A DNA stretch of 29,302 bases from Priapulus caudatus (Eukaryota; Priapulida; Priapulimorpha; Priapulimorphida; Priapulidae). The notes under the pieces are model-generated. The model searched no databases and was not told the origin of the DNA. It saw only the letters and a program-made list of their open reading frames with translations. Position 1 is the stretch's first letter. Each line of letters opens with the position of its first letter. The position numbers and the translations under genes were made by a program. Positions 8,040 through 17,935 of the stretch are shown here, one piece after another. The stretch spans positions 284,617 to 313,918 of the forward strand of contig NW_014577364.1 in assembly GCF_000485595.1 (NCBI RefSeq), in the 5' to 3' direction.

Positions 8040-8934
8040 TCCACACGTGACTGAGTGCTGTATCCCGCCCTTCGTCACGGTTGATGTTCGGGCGTCTTGC
8101 TTGATCCAGATTGGTCTCCTTGAATCCATCGCCTGCATCTTGATTGGCTCACGATCGGTGATCTTCGATAATTAATCCCAACGATGGTGTGATCCCAACC
8201 GAGCACCAAATCTTTCACAAGGGCCACGAAACAGTCGCGTACCGAAATAACCAAATCCACGATCACGGACCACGTAGCCGAAGGACAATCACACCATCGA
8301 TTGGATAATCGAAGTATCCACGATCGCGAGCGCAATTCAAAATACTCTTCTGGATATATCCATAATTGAATTACTAGGCAGGGGGTGCGAATCATACAAG
8401 CTCAAAGGGACCCCCCCCCCACGAAGCGCCGGAGAAGGGAGAGGTGTTTGAGGGCGGTGTCCCCCTCCCACTGTGTGACGAATGCTAATAAAAGCTTCAA
8501 TCTAAAAGCAATCAATTTTGGAATCTTTATCATAAACTATCAGGAGATTTTTCCTCTCCTTCAGGGGTGGTATCCACCTCTTTTTAGAGGGCGGTCCGGG
8601 ACCCCCAGGGAAATTTTTTCGAGAATTACACCTTCTTAGATGCAAATGCCTGCACTCTGAGGCCAGCATTATTAGCAAGTTCATCACAATAATATCACTA
8701 TACCCTTGCCTGAAAATTCTAGGGGGGCCGACCGCCCCCCTGTGTGACCCCCCCCCCCCTTACCGCGGGGTTCCGCACACGACAACTACAGCGGCTGGAA
8801 TCATCTCCCCTGAAATTTGATTAAAACGTACTATTTTCTGAGAACACTAAAACTGTACAAAAAAGTATTAGAAAAAACAACCAGATTTGAACTACAAAAA
8901 GTGCATATTTTCACCCGCTTATCACAAAATCGGA
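8040..8934. repeat. Interspersed repeat, copy 2 (895 bp)
   Basis: Same orientation and content as 3037-3894, including the internal inverted repeat (about 8140-8193 against 8288-8340). It differs mainly by many single-base insertions (for example TTGCTTGATCC against TTGCTGATCC) rather than substitutions. It starts directly after the minisatellite and ends at AAAATCGGA, after which the two copies diverge. Confidence 0.85.
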
Positions 8935-10388
8935 AAATATACTTATCGTCGCGGTCTCAGGCACCCCCCCCCACAAAGTGGTGATGAAATTGAATTTTTC
9001 CCATTCAATCTCCTCTGAAAATTCATAATCCCAACTCTCAATAGGTCTTCTAATTTTGAATGAAGCAGTGATTTAACTTTCGTGAGCAGTGATAAGACGT
9101 GATTTCAGGCTTTGCATTTTTAAGGCGTGCGCGATCAACGCTCGCGCATCCACCGCGCACCGATAATTGCGCCATGGTGGCGCATCATCGCGGCCTCATA
9201 AAATGTCGTTGAAATCGCGCCACCCAAAAGTCTGATGTATTATGGTTGAAAATTAGCTGGCTCCATTTTACCCGGATGAGAATCTTCCGGATCGCGGAAA
9301 TCGCGGATTCTCACCAGTCATCAGGGGTCGAATTTGATGAAATCGTCTAAATCCGTGAGAGAAAATTTTATGCAGAGGGTTAGAATGTACAATTTTCATT
9401 GTACAGTCCAAACAGCCTACTAACGTACCTTCATTTAATACCTATTGTAGAATAGTTTTGCTTAAAATGTAGACACGCGCCTAGTTCACGTTTGAGATTG
9501 TCCAGACAGTTAGCCAGTGTCGTGCGTTTTATTTTTGAAAACGCTTGCACAAGTGTGTTGGTTGTGTTTATTGGCCGCTGCGTGCTATTGCAGGCGCGTG
9601 TATATGTACGCGATCGATCGATCGTGTACATCAAAAGCCGCCGCGTCACGCGTGCCTTGAGGCTAGCTTTTCCAGTGCCCATAGAGTTGCAATGGATTCG
9701 CAGAGCCCTGACTGCGAGTATCTATTCTAGCCCAACTTCTTAGTCTTCAGTAGCCAATGAGATGCAAGTTTCATACACCCGTCGTCGTATCTTAAAACAA
9801 TGGCAGGACCTTTTAAGGGGTTGTGATTTTTAGTGGAGCTCTCCATCATGCTCTTAAGGGCGTGCTGACATTTTTTAATGCGAGCTTCTCCAATCATGGC
9901 CTACTTAAGGGTTGGATTATGGAGCGTGGAAAAGTCCCCCTATGAGTGTTCTAGGCGTCATTGTAGTCCTCCTGTACTTTTCAAATCTGAAGCCTGTGAT
10001 TTGGGATTTTGAAAAAATCGTATATATGGGAATGCGTTCAAAATAACATCTGAGTTTCAGTAAATAATGTCATTCTTGAACGAGTTACAGACATTTTACA
10101 GTAGATGTATGTCACTTTCCATTTGTGTAATAATACACTAAGAGAGTATGAATAGCGATGACGGATTTGTAGATAAATATTTGTATATTTGTATTAAATA
10201 TTGTGGAATTTTTCCCCATTTTCCTCCCACCCACTACACCTCGTGATTGTACACGCCATCCCCCCACCTCAATAAGTGGGGCTGTGGGGGGATATATCCC
10301 CCATCCCCTGCTATCTACGCCCTGGGCGAAATGGGAGTAGGCCAACCGGCAATAAACCTGATGTAACGCGCGTATAACCAGACAGGGT
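8935..10388. other. Mostly unassigned sequence; possible hAT end near 10325
   Basis: No credible gene. Short palindromes occur (GCGCCATGGTGGCGC at about 9170; CGATCGATCGATCG at about 9610). The C-rich and G-rich stretch 10255-10305, followed by GCTATCTACGCCCTGG, resembles the inner and outer end of CAGGGGCGTAG-type hAT elements, but no partner end was identified. Short open frames at 9431-9743 and 10112-10345 look like chance. Confidence 0.4.
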
Positions 10389-10616
10389 CGTAGCTAGGCT
10401 GAGAGGGTCTCTGTCCCCTGGGGTACTGCCGGAACGTACCCTGGTACTATCTAATATGCCGGACCGTACCTCGCCTACTCCACTAACGAGTCTAGGGAGT
10501 CGCCTATGCCTACTCCCTAACCCTAACCCTAATCCTAACCTTAACCATATCAAATAGTGACCAGGGTACGTTCCGGCAGTACCCTGGGGCACATAGACCC
10601 TATGAGCCGTAGCTAG
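10389..10616. mobile_element. Telomere-core MITE, intact copy with 9-bp target duplication
   Basis: The element 10398-10607 (210 bp) is flanked by CGTAGCTAG on both sides (10389-10397, 10608-10616). Its termini (GCTGAGAGGGTCTCTGTCCC and the reverse complement ending GACCCTATGAGC) continue inward as GTACTGCCGGAACGTACCC. The centre holds CCCTAACCCTAACCCTAATC. The insertion lies in sequence reading CAGGGTCGTAGCTAGG, itself similar to a hAT terminus, so this may be an element inside an element. Long inverted repeats with 9-bp duplications fit Mutator-like elements, but no transposase is present. Confidence 0.85.
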
Positions 10617-10870
10617 GGTTAAATGGATGTCTACGCATTGGGGGGTCTGTGGGTCCTCCCCCAGAAAATTGTGAAAATGTAGATCGCAGGAGATGGGTAT
10701 TTGAGGCACGTTTGAGTAAATGTACAGCCTTCATTCTGACTATGACAATTATCTTTTTAGTAGAACAATTCTCTTCATGAGCAACAAGATGTGATCACTA
10801 AAGATCACTAGAACTAATCATGTAATTTTCGTTATATATTATCAAGACATGTTGAACTAACGCTCTCTTT
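10617..10870. other. Flank of the telomere-core insertion; no gene
   Basis: GGGTTAAATGGATGTCTACG and GGGGGGTCTGTGGGTCCTCC suggest the interior of an old hAT-type repeat. Nothing else is recognisable. Confidence 0.35.
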
Positions 10871-10900
10871 CTCACTCTCCCTCTCTGTGTGCGTGCGTCG

Positions 10901-10939
<39 letters not shown>

Positions 10940-11000
10940 AAGCGAGTGTATGCGTGTGCGGGTGCGTGTGGGCGCGTGTGTGTGCTCAAACACACACATC
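10871..11000. repeat. CT tract and (TGCG)n microsatellite
   Basis: A short CTCT tract is followed by about twelve TGCG tetramers (10888-10940) and degenerate TGTGCG text. Open frames on both strands here are repeat translations (CVRACVRA and the like). Confidence 0.9.
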
Positions 11001-11202
11001 ACTCATTGCACATCACATCGCATCACGCATCATATCGCGTTCATTATTCAATGTGTAGGGGTGACACCGCTGGGATGAGGGCGACAGCAAAACTCTTTCT
11101 TGGAATTGTGAAAAAGCTGCAGAAGGGTTGTAACCTGCTTTAATTTGCCACTCAACTATATAATGTAACCTATTATGCATCAGGTAACCTATTATATTAT
11201 AA

Positions 11203-11940
11203 CCTATATCAAGGCTCGACACTAACTTTTTTTTCAGTGCCCGATCGGGCGCACAAAATCATTGATTTTCAATTTTTGGTGGCCCGAAAAAAAAACAAAG
11301 AAAAGCATAAATCTTTATTTCAATCTCGTATTGTATATTATTTGAAAATTGGGCCGTCTGATGCACTTGCACAAGTCTTTAAACAAACGGCACATAATGG
11401 CACACACTGACATTGATGATTGAGGCATACATTTGAATTATCCATTCTACGGCATCAAATTTTCACCAGAACCGATTGTCTGGTTCGCTTGATACAATGT
11501 AATCACATGTATGCTGGCGCTTGCAAAATATGCTATGGCCTGCGCCCGCTCAGATTTTGACCTTTGGCCTAGACTGGTTCGCGGCCGAACTTTCGTCGCA
11601 GAGCGTGTACATTGTCTAGCAGAGCGTGAGGGCCGGATACCAGTCTAACACAATAACGTGGCTTGTTGCAGCCGCAGTAGACGGATTAACCGTGCGCCCG
11701 TGTATGCCCGTGGTAGAATGCTGCACGTGCGTACGTGTGCCCTCGCTCCGCGAATTGCTCGCTCTCTTTGAATGAGATTAGCACGTAAGAAACAATTATT
11801 TTCATCACATAGACACTTTGAAATTTTAGTGGCCCGTACGGGCCACCAAATTTTAACTTTTGGAAATTTTGGTGGCCCGACATCAAGTTTTGGTGGCCCC
11901 GGGCCACCGGGCCACCGCTAGTGTCGAGCCTTGCCTATAT
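11203..11940. mobile_element. 724-bp non-autonomous element with 7-bp target duplication CCTATAT
   Basis: The element covers 11210-11933. It begins CAAGGCTCGACACTAAC and ends GCTAGTGTCGAGCCTTG, giving a 15-bp perfect terminal inverted repeat and 16 of 17 overall. CCTATAT is present immediately outside both ends (11203-11209, 11934-11940). Sub-terminal GTGGCCCG/GGCCACC text is repeated. The length of the duplication and the terminal CAAGG are nearest to hAT-like elements, but no transposase is encoded. A smaller TAGACTGGT MITE (11570-11647) lies inside. Confidence 0.88.
11570..11647. mobile_element. Second, short TAGACTGGT-type MITE nested in the 724-bp element
   Basis: Ends read TAGACTGGTTCGCGGCC and GGCCGGATACCAGTCTA over 78 bp. 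The outer nine bases and the inner CGGCC pair; the centre repeats GCAGAGCGTG. Same TIR family as 4337-4445. Flanking TA at both ends is compatible with a TA target. Confidence 0.55.
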
Positions 11941-12068
11941 GCATCAGATGACGTTTTGTTCCACATTTCAATCGATGTCGTAACTGATACAGCTAGTGGC
12001 GTGGCACGCCGCGTGGGTGTTATTTGTTTATAAACAATTTAGTCTGACTGACTGACTCTCCCTCTCCC

Positions 12069-12112
<44 letters not shown>

Positions 12113-12189
12113 TCTGCAATAAAAAAATAGTTTGGTGAAATTATGTGTACGCAACTGCGTATCTGCGTTATGGTAGCTACACGCCCCTG
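11941..12189. repeat. Unassigned sequence with a CT microsatellite
   Basis: 12056-12117 is a (CT)n tract. The remainder has no gene. Confidence 0.6.
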
Positions 12190-12381
12190 CCAGAGCTCTG
12201 GTATAACCATAGAAATAATATAGATATACTACATTATTATATTAAGGTTATCTATATTATTTCTATGGGTATATAACAGGAGTAGATAATAGGGAACCTA
12301 TTATCTACTCCTGGTATATAACCAGAGCATATAAATCAACTGAATTATATGCTCTGTTGATTTATATGCTCTGGTATAACT
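12190..12381. repeat. Nest of three palindromes bounded by a 13-bp direct repeat
   Basis: GCTCTGGTATAAC occurs at about 12195-12207 and 12368-12380. Between the copies lie three hairpins. The first has arms of 19 bp, perfect (12208-12226 and 12249-12267). The second is the 37-bp palindrome 12277-12313. The third has arms of 20 bp, perfect (12321-12340 and 12356-12375, starting ACCAGAGCATATAAATCAAC). Together they would fold into a multi-branched structure. No coding capacity. Confidence 0.85.
12269..12321. mobile_element. 37-bp palindromic micro-insertion with 8-bp direct repeats
   Basis: CAGGAGTAGATAATAGG (12277-12293), loop GAA, and its exact reverse complement (12297-12313) are flanked by GTATATAA on both sides (12269-12276, 12314-12321). 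The flanks are direct, not inverted, copies, which is the signature of insertion with target duplication. CAG...CTG ends plus 8 bp recall hAT elements, although the element is far shorter than any known MITE. Confidence 0.7.
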
Positions 12382-12439
12382 TGCAACGCGAGCTCAACAT
12401 CCGTTGGTCGGCGCTAGTGTCGCGAATCGTGGCGAATCC

Positions 12440-12800
12440 TTTTTAGCTCACCTTGACATCGTCAAGCTGAGCTATTGCCATGGGTCGTCGTCCGTTGTAC
12501 GTCCGTCCGTCCGTCCGTCCATCCGTTAACATTTCGCTACGGTCAACGATAACTCAGGAACTGTTTGACCCACATGTATGAAATTGGGTATAGTTGTTAC
12601 TGCTATGCTCCCATATTAAACGTCCTATTTTGAAGCACGCTAGTCGACGTACTTTCGAGCCACGGCAATTTTTTGGCAAAAATGGGAATTGCCATTAGTC
12701 AGTTCAGGTTCAACGGATTTTGCTCATTTTTGGTATGTGAATGAATAAGGGCTATGGGTTTTGATATTTAAAAAGAAATTATACAAATTAGGTAGGGTTT
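12440..12800. repeat. AGCTCACCT-hairpin / GTCC-repeat interspersed element (common in marine invertebrates)
   Basis: A hairpin AGCTCACCTTGAC-ATC-GTCAAGCTGAGCT (12445-12473, 12 of 13 pairing) is followed by GTCGTCGTCCG and a run of CCGT tetramers (12500-12525). ACTCAGGAACTGTTTGACCC and similar text then follow. From memory this layout, a terminal hairpin then GTCCGTCC, is a widespread repeat in lophotrochozoan and other marine genomes; its class is not assigned here. Confidence 0.6.
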
Positions 12801-13087
12801 GGCAATTATATAGCATATTATATAGACACAAACAGTCTGTGGTGTCACACTCGTCTGGTTCGTTTTACAAGATTTCATTGACAATATCTTTAATGCAAAA
12901 TTGGTATTTCCTCTCCACCCTGCGATAAAACGTCTATATTAGAGTAAAGTTTTACAAAACATGTCGGAAGGCAGCATAACCTATTTATTTCAAACGCCAT
13001 CGCCTACAAAGCGAGTTATAGCGCCATCTACGGTCACAAATTTGAATCATTTGGTTTTATAAATTTATTGCGATATACAGTGGCAAG
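12801..13087. other. Unassigned sequence before the assembly gap
   Basis: No gene or repeat recognised. AGCGCCATCT at 13020-13029 is the reverse complement of the AGATGGCGCT decamer that recurs elsewhere. Confidence 0.4.
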
Positions 13088-13112
13088 NNNNNNNNNNNNN
13101 NNNNNNNNNNNN
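13088..13112. other. Assembly gap of 25 N
   Basis: Exactly 25 undetermined bases, a round placeholder size, placed between unique sequence and a long CA/CG minisatellite. The true distance is unknown. Open frames spanning it are meaningless. Confidence 1.
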
Positions 13113-13995
13113 ATCCACACACGCGCTTCACGCACACACGTCGCACACACGCGGCTCACGGCACACACATCGAACCGCAGCACGTGCACCTCCGCAAGAC
13201 ACGATCGCACGCTCACAGCACCACATCGCACACGCTCCAGCACACACGTCGAACGGACAATGCACGCACACACACGCTCACGACAGCACACGTGCTCACG
13301 CACACACTCGCCACACACGCGCTTCACGCACACACATCGCCACACAACGTCGGCTCTACGCACACCGTCGCGCTCAACGCACACACGCGCTTACGCACCC
13401 ACGTCGCACACACGGCTGCTCACGCACACACGACACCACGTCGCACACGACGGCGCTCACGACCACCAAATGCTCCGCACACACGCGCGCGTCCACGACC
13501 ACGTCCCACACGTCCGCATCACACGCGTCCCGCACACACGGCTGCCACGTCTCACAGCACACACGTCACACACACACGTCGCGCATCACACTGGCGCTCA
13601 CGCACACACCGATCGCACACACGGTCGCCACACACGCGGCTCACGCACACATACGTCACACACGTCGCACACACGCGCTAACGCACACGTGATATCTTAA
13701 GTCGCACACACGCGCTAACGCACAACACGTCACACACACGCGGCTCACGCCGCCACGTCGCACAAAGTCGACGTCACACACAGCGCGCCTCACGCACACA
13801 CGTCGCACACAACGCGCTAACGCACACACATCGCACACGTGCTCACCGCACACACTGCGCTAACGCATCAACGTCACACACACGCGCTCACGCACAATAC
13901 GTCGCACACTACGCGCTAACGCACACACGTCGCACACACCGGCTCACGCACACACGCGCTCACGCACACACATGAACACACGCGCCTCACCACAG
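13113..13995. repeat. Long CACACACGCGCTCACG minisatellite, noisy
   Basis: About 30 degenerate units of the same ~28-bp repeat found at 7940-8036 (CGCACACACGTCG, CACACACGCGCTCACG). Units vary mostly by one-base insertions. Several open frames of up to 210 codons on both strands are translations of the repeat (H/T/R or C/V/R rich). Confidence 0.92.
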
Positions 13996-14069
13996 CACGT
14001 TATTTCAAGAATTACGAATCTGTCGTCTGGAATTGTTTACATGCTGCCCGACGGGCAAGCACCCCGTGG

Positions 14070-14106
14070 CTTGGCTATGACTTCGTGGCTTGTGCAAGCA
14101 CCGTAA
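14070..14106 (+). mobile_element. Fragment matching the right end of the Gypsy LTR
   Basis: TTGGCTATGACTTCGTGGCT is identical to 6470-6489. The next bases (TGTGCAAGCACCGTAATA) resemble the LTR end (GTGCAGTGCACCTAACA) allowing small indels. No primer site or gag follows. It may be a relic of a second LTR. Confidence 0.5.
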
Positions 14107-14720
14107 TAGTTGGTGGTTGTTGTTTTGTATATTATGTGTTATCTCTTGCAGAATTTATATATAGCCAAATCCATCTCTTATTATTTCCTTGCTTCCGAAA
14201 CTTATCAAAAGTATCGGAAAAGAGAGAAAGTGTATATATTAGTTGTTGACCGCGCTTGCTTTTGGTTCCCGTCGATTCTATGAACGGATGTATAATTTTA
14301 ATTTTAAAACTACATAGTACGTTTGCATAGAGACAATAGAACTGCCAGACAAATGGGCGAGCGGGCGCAGGCGCCCGCGCTCGGACACTGTACGTTGAGT
14401 AATACTAATAGTTAAAAGTTATCAAGAGTCGTTCGAGTGCACTTGTTAACAAATAATAATATGCCTGATTTTAAATTTTTACCCCTCGGACGTTAAACAT
14501 AACCTACCGACGATGTGCTGTCGCGGACTCATATACGGTCATTTGATTAAACCGTGAACTCTGCAAACACCGTATGTGTTTTTATCATAGCTGGATTGTA
14601 AAGTGTCGGTTGAGATAATTAACGGGCTTGACGTTTTTTGTTTCATTGCTGCGCTTTTAGAGAGTAATTTTCTTTGTAGCGATCTGTGTATATTTTGCGA
14701 TGTGATTTTCGCTGTTGAAT
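14107..14720. other. Unassigned AT-rich sequence
   Basis: GCGAGCGGGCGCAGGCGCCCGCGC near 14355-14380 is a GC-rich palindromic patch. No gene is recognised. Confidence 0.4.
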
Positions 14721-14724
14721 TCGC

Positions 14725-14762
14725 TCTCTCTCTTCCTCATCTCTCTCATCTCTCTCTCTCTC

Positions 14763-14797
<35 letters not shown>

Positions 14798-15240
14798 TCC
14801 TCTCTCTCTCTCTCCTCTCTCTCTCTTCTCTGTCTACTGTCTCTGTCTCTCTCTGTCTCTCTGTCTCTGTACTCTGTCTCTCGTCTCTGTCTCTGTCTGC
14901 TTCCTGTCTCTTGTCTCTGTCTCTGTCTCTGTCTACTGTCTCATGTCTCTTCTCTCTTATTCTCTCGCTCTGTTGTCTCTCTCTCTGTCCTCTCTCTCTG
15001 TCTCTCTCTCTCAGTGTCTCTCTCTCTTCTCTCTGCTCTTCCTCTTTGCTTCTCTCTCTCTTTCGAGGTCTCTTCTCTCTCCTCTTCTCCTCTCTCTCCT
15101 CTCTCTTCCTCTCTCTCCTCTCTCTCTTCTCTCTCCTCTCCCTCCTCTCTCTCTCTGCGGTCTGCTCTCGTCTCTCCTTCTTTCTCTCTCTTCGTCTCTC
15201 TTTCTTCCCGCTCTCTTCTTCCCCTTTTTTTCTCCGCCGC
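14725..15240. repeat. CT-rich microsatellite tract (~515 bp)
   Basis: (CT)n with interspersed GTCTCTGT and TCCTCTCT blocks. Three overlapping plus-strand frames (up to 224 codons) translate as S/L repeats and are rejected as genes. The pattern of irregular single-base changes suggests both true decay and sequencing noise. Confidence 0.92.
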
Positions 15241-16485
15241 TATTTCGTTTGAATATTTTAAAAATATATCAACTTAGCTCTATTTGCAGCTAGGAGTCGC
15301 AGATGTTATATACCCTCATTATTTAATAACCGAGGTTCCCACTAAACTGAATCTGTGCGCCTGTTGCGAACGGCTTATCTTTCACGTTATTTGTCTAAGG
15401 CCGCTTGAAGAAATGGTAACAGAAGAAATAACAGCACGATTGGTCCACGGATTGAAACCGGTCCTCCACAAATCACCGTACAGATATAGTAGCGCTAAAT
15501 TTCGCGGTGATATCCGATTAGGATTGTTCCCAACTTCTAATCTTACTATAATTTGCCGCGAATGTTGTATGTATGTATGTTAATGAAAGGCCCGTCAGTT
15601 TTGGATCCAAATTTGCGCCCAAATCACAGAAGAGAGTCGATGAATACCGACGGGTTCTAAAACTATACTCGGTTGAAAACCGTTTGTTCGGTCTTAAAAA
15701 GACAAAAAACACACAAATGTAAACATTTGCCTGAAAATTTAGGCGGGCGCCTGTTTTGTATTTCGTTCTGTTTGTATTTCGTTTTGTTTCAACAGGTTTT
15801 TTCAGATTTCGTGTTGTTCTTGTGTCATCTTTGTTCGTTCTGTGTGTCTGCAGATTTGTGTTAAGCCCATAATGCTAAGTAGAAATTAACATGTAATAAT
15901 GAAGTTAAATAATTCAGTAGCCTATTTGGCCATAGTTTCACCATATGAATGCTTACAAGTTGAATTTCATCAGAGCAGATAGTGTTTTTTTGGTAAGTCT
16001 GCCAATGCTGTACAGGTGTACGGGCTGTCGTGAACACCGATCTGTCACAATGCGCGTCAGATCACAAGCTACGCTAATATTTACGTCGTCCGGCACAGAG
16101 TGCAAACATGCGTAGAAATAAGCGACACAACCACGCCAATTATTACCTGGTCCGCACACAGATGGAAACATTGCCGAAGCACGTAATATTACGTTTACGT
16201 TATACCATTCACATCTATCTATATTAATAACTTTGGAGTCGCCGTCATTATCAACCAGCTACATAGCATACAATTAAACATTTTCTGTTGTGGCGTGTGT
16301 GCATTTCACTGTGTACTTGCAAAATAATGAATGGTTAATGTGATTTACGTAAGCATGATTGCACAGTATGGTTGTATTGACATCCACCATAAATAAAACA
16401 AAACATGTCCAACAAACTAAACTCTCCAATATAACACCTTACACGGAAACACTACTGCACTTGGGTAACACATGCATCACAGTCA
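15241..16485. other. Unassigned sequence, possibly the body of a Helitron
   Basis: A 99-codon frame at 15284-15583 is not recognised: it has several cysteines (CACC, CREC), but no family match and no supported start, and it may be chance. 15745-15850 repeats TTCGTTCTGTTTGTATTTCG text. Because a Helitron 3' end lies just to the right, part of this stretch may belong to that element. The left boundary (a 5'-TC after A) could not be chosen among many candidates. Confidence 0.35.
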
Positions 16486-16518
16486 CTAAGCCCGCGCGTA
16501 GCGCGGGTTTCAGCTAGT
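16486..16518 (+). mobile_element. Helitron 3' terminus (hairpin plus CTAG)
   Basis: AAGCCCGCGC-GTA-GCGCGGGTTT (16488-16510) forms a stem of about 10 bp, then CAG, then CTAG (16514-16517) followed by T. Rolling-circle Helitrons end in a GC-rich hairpin and CTRR a few bases later and insert between A and T, which is the arrangement seen. No Rep/helicase frame occurs in the window, so it is non-autonomous or truncated. Confidence 0.75.
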
Positions 16519-16816
16519 GTTATTATGGGTCATAATAACATTATATGGCCGAATGTTATTGGCACTTATTTATGCGTTTACAAAAGCTGATGCTTGATTC
16601 CCCGTTTCAGTGCGGACCATGTGCACGCGTTGAGTGTACATGTGCTCCCTGTGTGTTGGGGGGAGGGTGCTATCCCTGTGCGTGGTGTGAGCGATAATGA
16701 GTGTTGTTGTGTGTGTGTTTGTGTGCTGGGGAAGTGCTGGTGTGTCTGTGTGTGTGCGTGCGTGCGTGTGTGCGTGCGTTGCGTGCGTGCTGTTGCGTGC
16801 GTGTGTGTGTCCCTGT
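16519..16816. repeat. GT/TGCG-rich simple repeat
   Basis: From about 16690 to 16812 the sequence is TGTGTG and TGCGTGCG text. Short frames on both strands are C/V or T/H repeats. Confidence 0.75.
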
Positions 16817-17342
16817 TGCAGGGCGCGGATCCAGCGAGAAAAAATAGCAATTTTTGAAAAGGGGGGTGTCAGGAAGAAATAAGGGGCACTTTTTTTTCCT
16901 GCTTACTTTTTCTGGTGTTTTACCAAAAGCTGCCGAAGGCCACTTAGGTCGGGCGGGCCGTTTGGGGGGACCTCCCCAAGATTTAAAAAAAAATAATTAA
17001 CTTGCGTGCATTCTGAGAGCACTGAGCAGTGTTTTGATGTCTAGAATGCCCAAAAATTTATTCAGTCCGGCTCCCCGGACGCCTGCGGACCCATCTCTTG
17101 CCCTATTTCTAGTTTTATATAACGAATTGTACATATAGTATAAGTAAATCTTATCAGAAAAAACTTAGCGCTAAACAAGATTTTTTTATGCGAGGACAAT
17201 ATAAGAGAAGTTGTCGGTGTGTGTTCGTGTGCGTATGCGTGCGTGCGCCAGCGTGTCCTGTGTATGTTTTTTGCTCCTTTTTTGTGCGTAAAAGCGGCGG
17301 GGGCGTCCGGAGCCCCTCGACCCACCCTTCTGCGACCGCCCT
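16817..17342. mobile_element. Probable hAT-like element (CAGGGCGCGGATCCAG end)
   Basis: The left end CAGGGCGCGGATCCAG closely resembles the CAGGGGCGGATCCAG termini of many animal hAT-type MITEs. It is followed, as usual, by AAAAGGGGGG and GGGACCTCCCC text. A plausible degenerate right end is GGGGGCGTCCGGAGCCCC then TTCTGCGACCGCCCTAG at about 17300-17342. No target duplication was found, so the right boundary is tentative. Confidence 0.5.
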
Positions 17343-17935
17343 AGTGTGTGTTGTGCAGTTGTACGTGCGGTGTCGTGGTTGAGTGCTGTGTGTAGTTGCG
17401 TGCGTCTCGTGCGCGCACGTGTGCGTGTGGTTGTGGGTCTGCGTACGTGTGATGGGTGGTGACGTAAGTCGTATTACGCGTGTGTGTACGTGCGTGGCGT
17501 CCGTGTTGTGTGTTCTGTGCGTTCGCGTGCGGGTTGCGTACGTCTTGCTGCGTGTATGAGCGCGTGTGCGTTTTATACATGGCGTGTGAGTACGGGCTGC
17601 TTGGCCGCGTGTGTGAGTACGGGGTAATTCTGTATCACGATTCGTGGCTAATCTTCCCCTCTCCCCTTCCCGCCGTGTGTGTGTCCAGTGTTCGTGTCTA
17701 CGGTTCGTCTGCGCGCATCTTGCGCGTCGCATTGATGGAATCTACGCGACATCAATTTCTGATAAACATGCCGATTCCGTCTATTCGTACCAAAGGGTAT
17801 TTCGTTGAATTGATTCGCATTGATAAAATTTCACGAGTTTCTTTTGCAAATTCTTCGTCCATTACGATAGAGCAGCTGCTTATACATGTAGCACTTATTC
17901 CTCTACATACGTTCCGAATATTTAAAATCTAAATT
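17343..17935. other. GTGCG-rich degenerate sequence, no gene
   Basis: 17343-17620 is GTGTGCGTGCG-like text. A 150-codon plus-strand frame (17480-17932) begins in this repeat and runs on into unrelated sequence without family resemblance. Confidence 0.5.

Noticed and set aside
7693-8138. Cysteine/valine-rich minus-strand frames
   Set aside because: Translations of the CGCACACA minisatellite, not a toxin-like or metallothionein-like protein.
13068-13853. H/T/R-rich and C/V-rich frames around the gap
   Set aside because: Repeat translations in a noisy minisatellite, and two span the undetermined bases.
13113-13995. CRISPR-like array of repeated ~28-bp units
   Set aside because: Units are tandem and contiguous without unique spacers, and the genome is eukaryotic.
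14603-15293. Three long overlapping S/L-rich frames
   Set aside because: They translate the CT microsatellite in different frames; no domain or codon signal.
17154-17932. Long T/H/R-rich minus-strand frame (192 codons) and 150-codon plus-strand frame
   Set aside because: Both are driven by GTGCG-rich simple sequence and lack any conserved motif.
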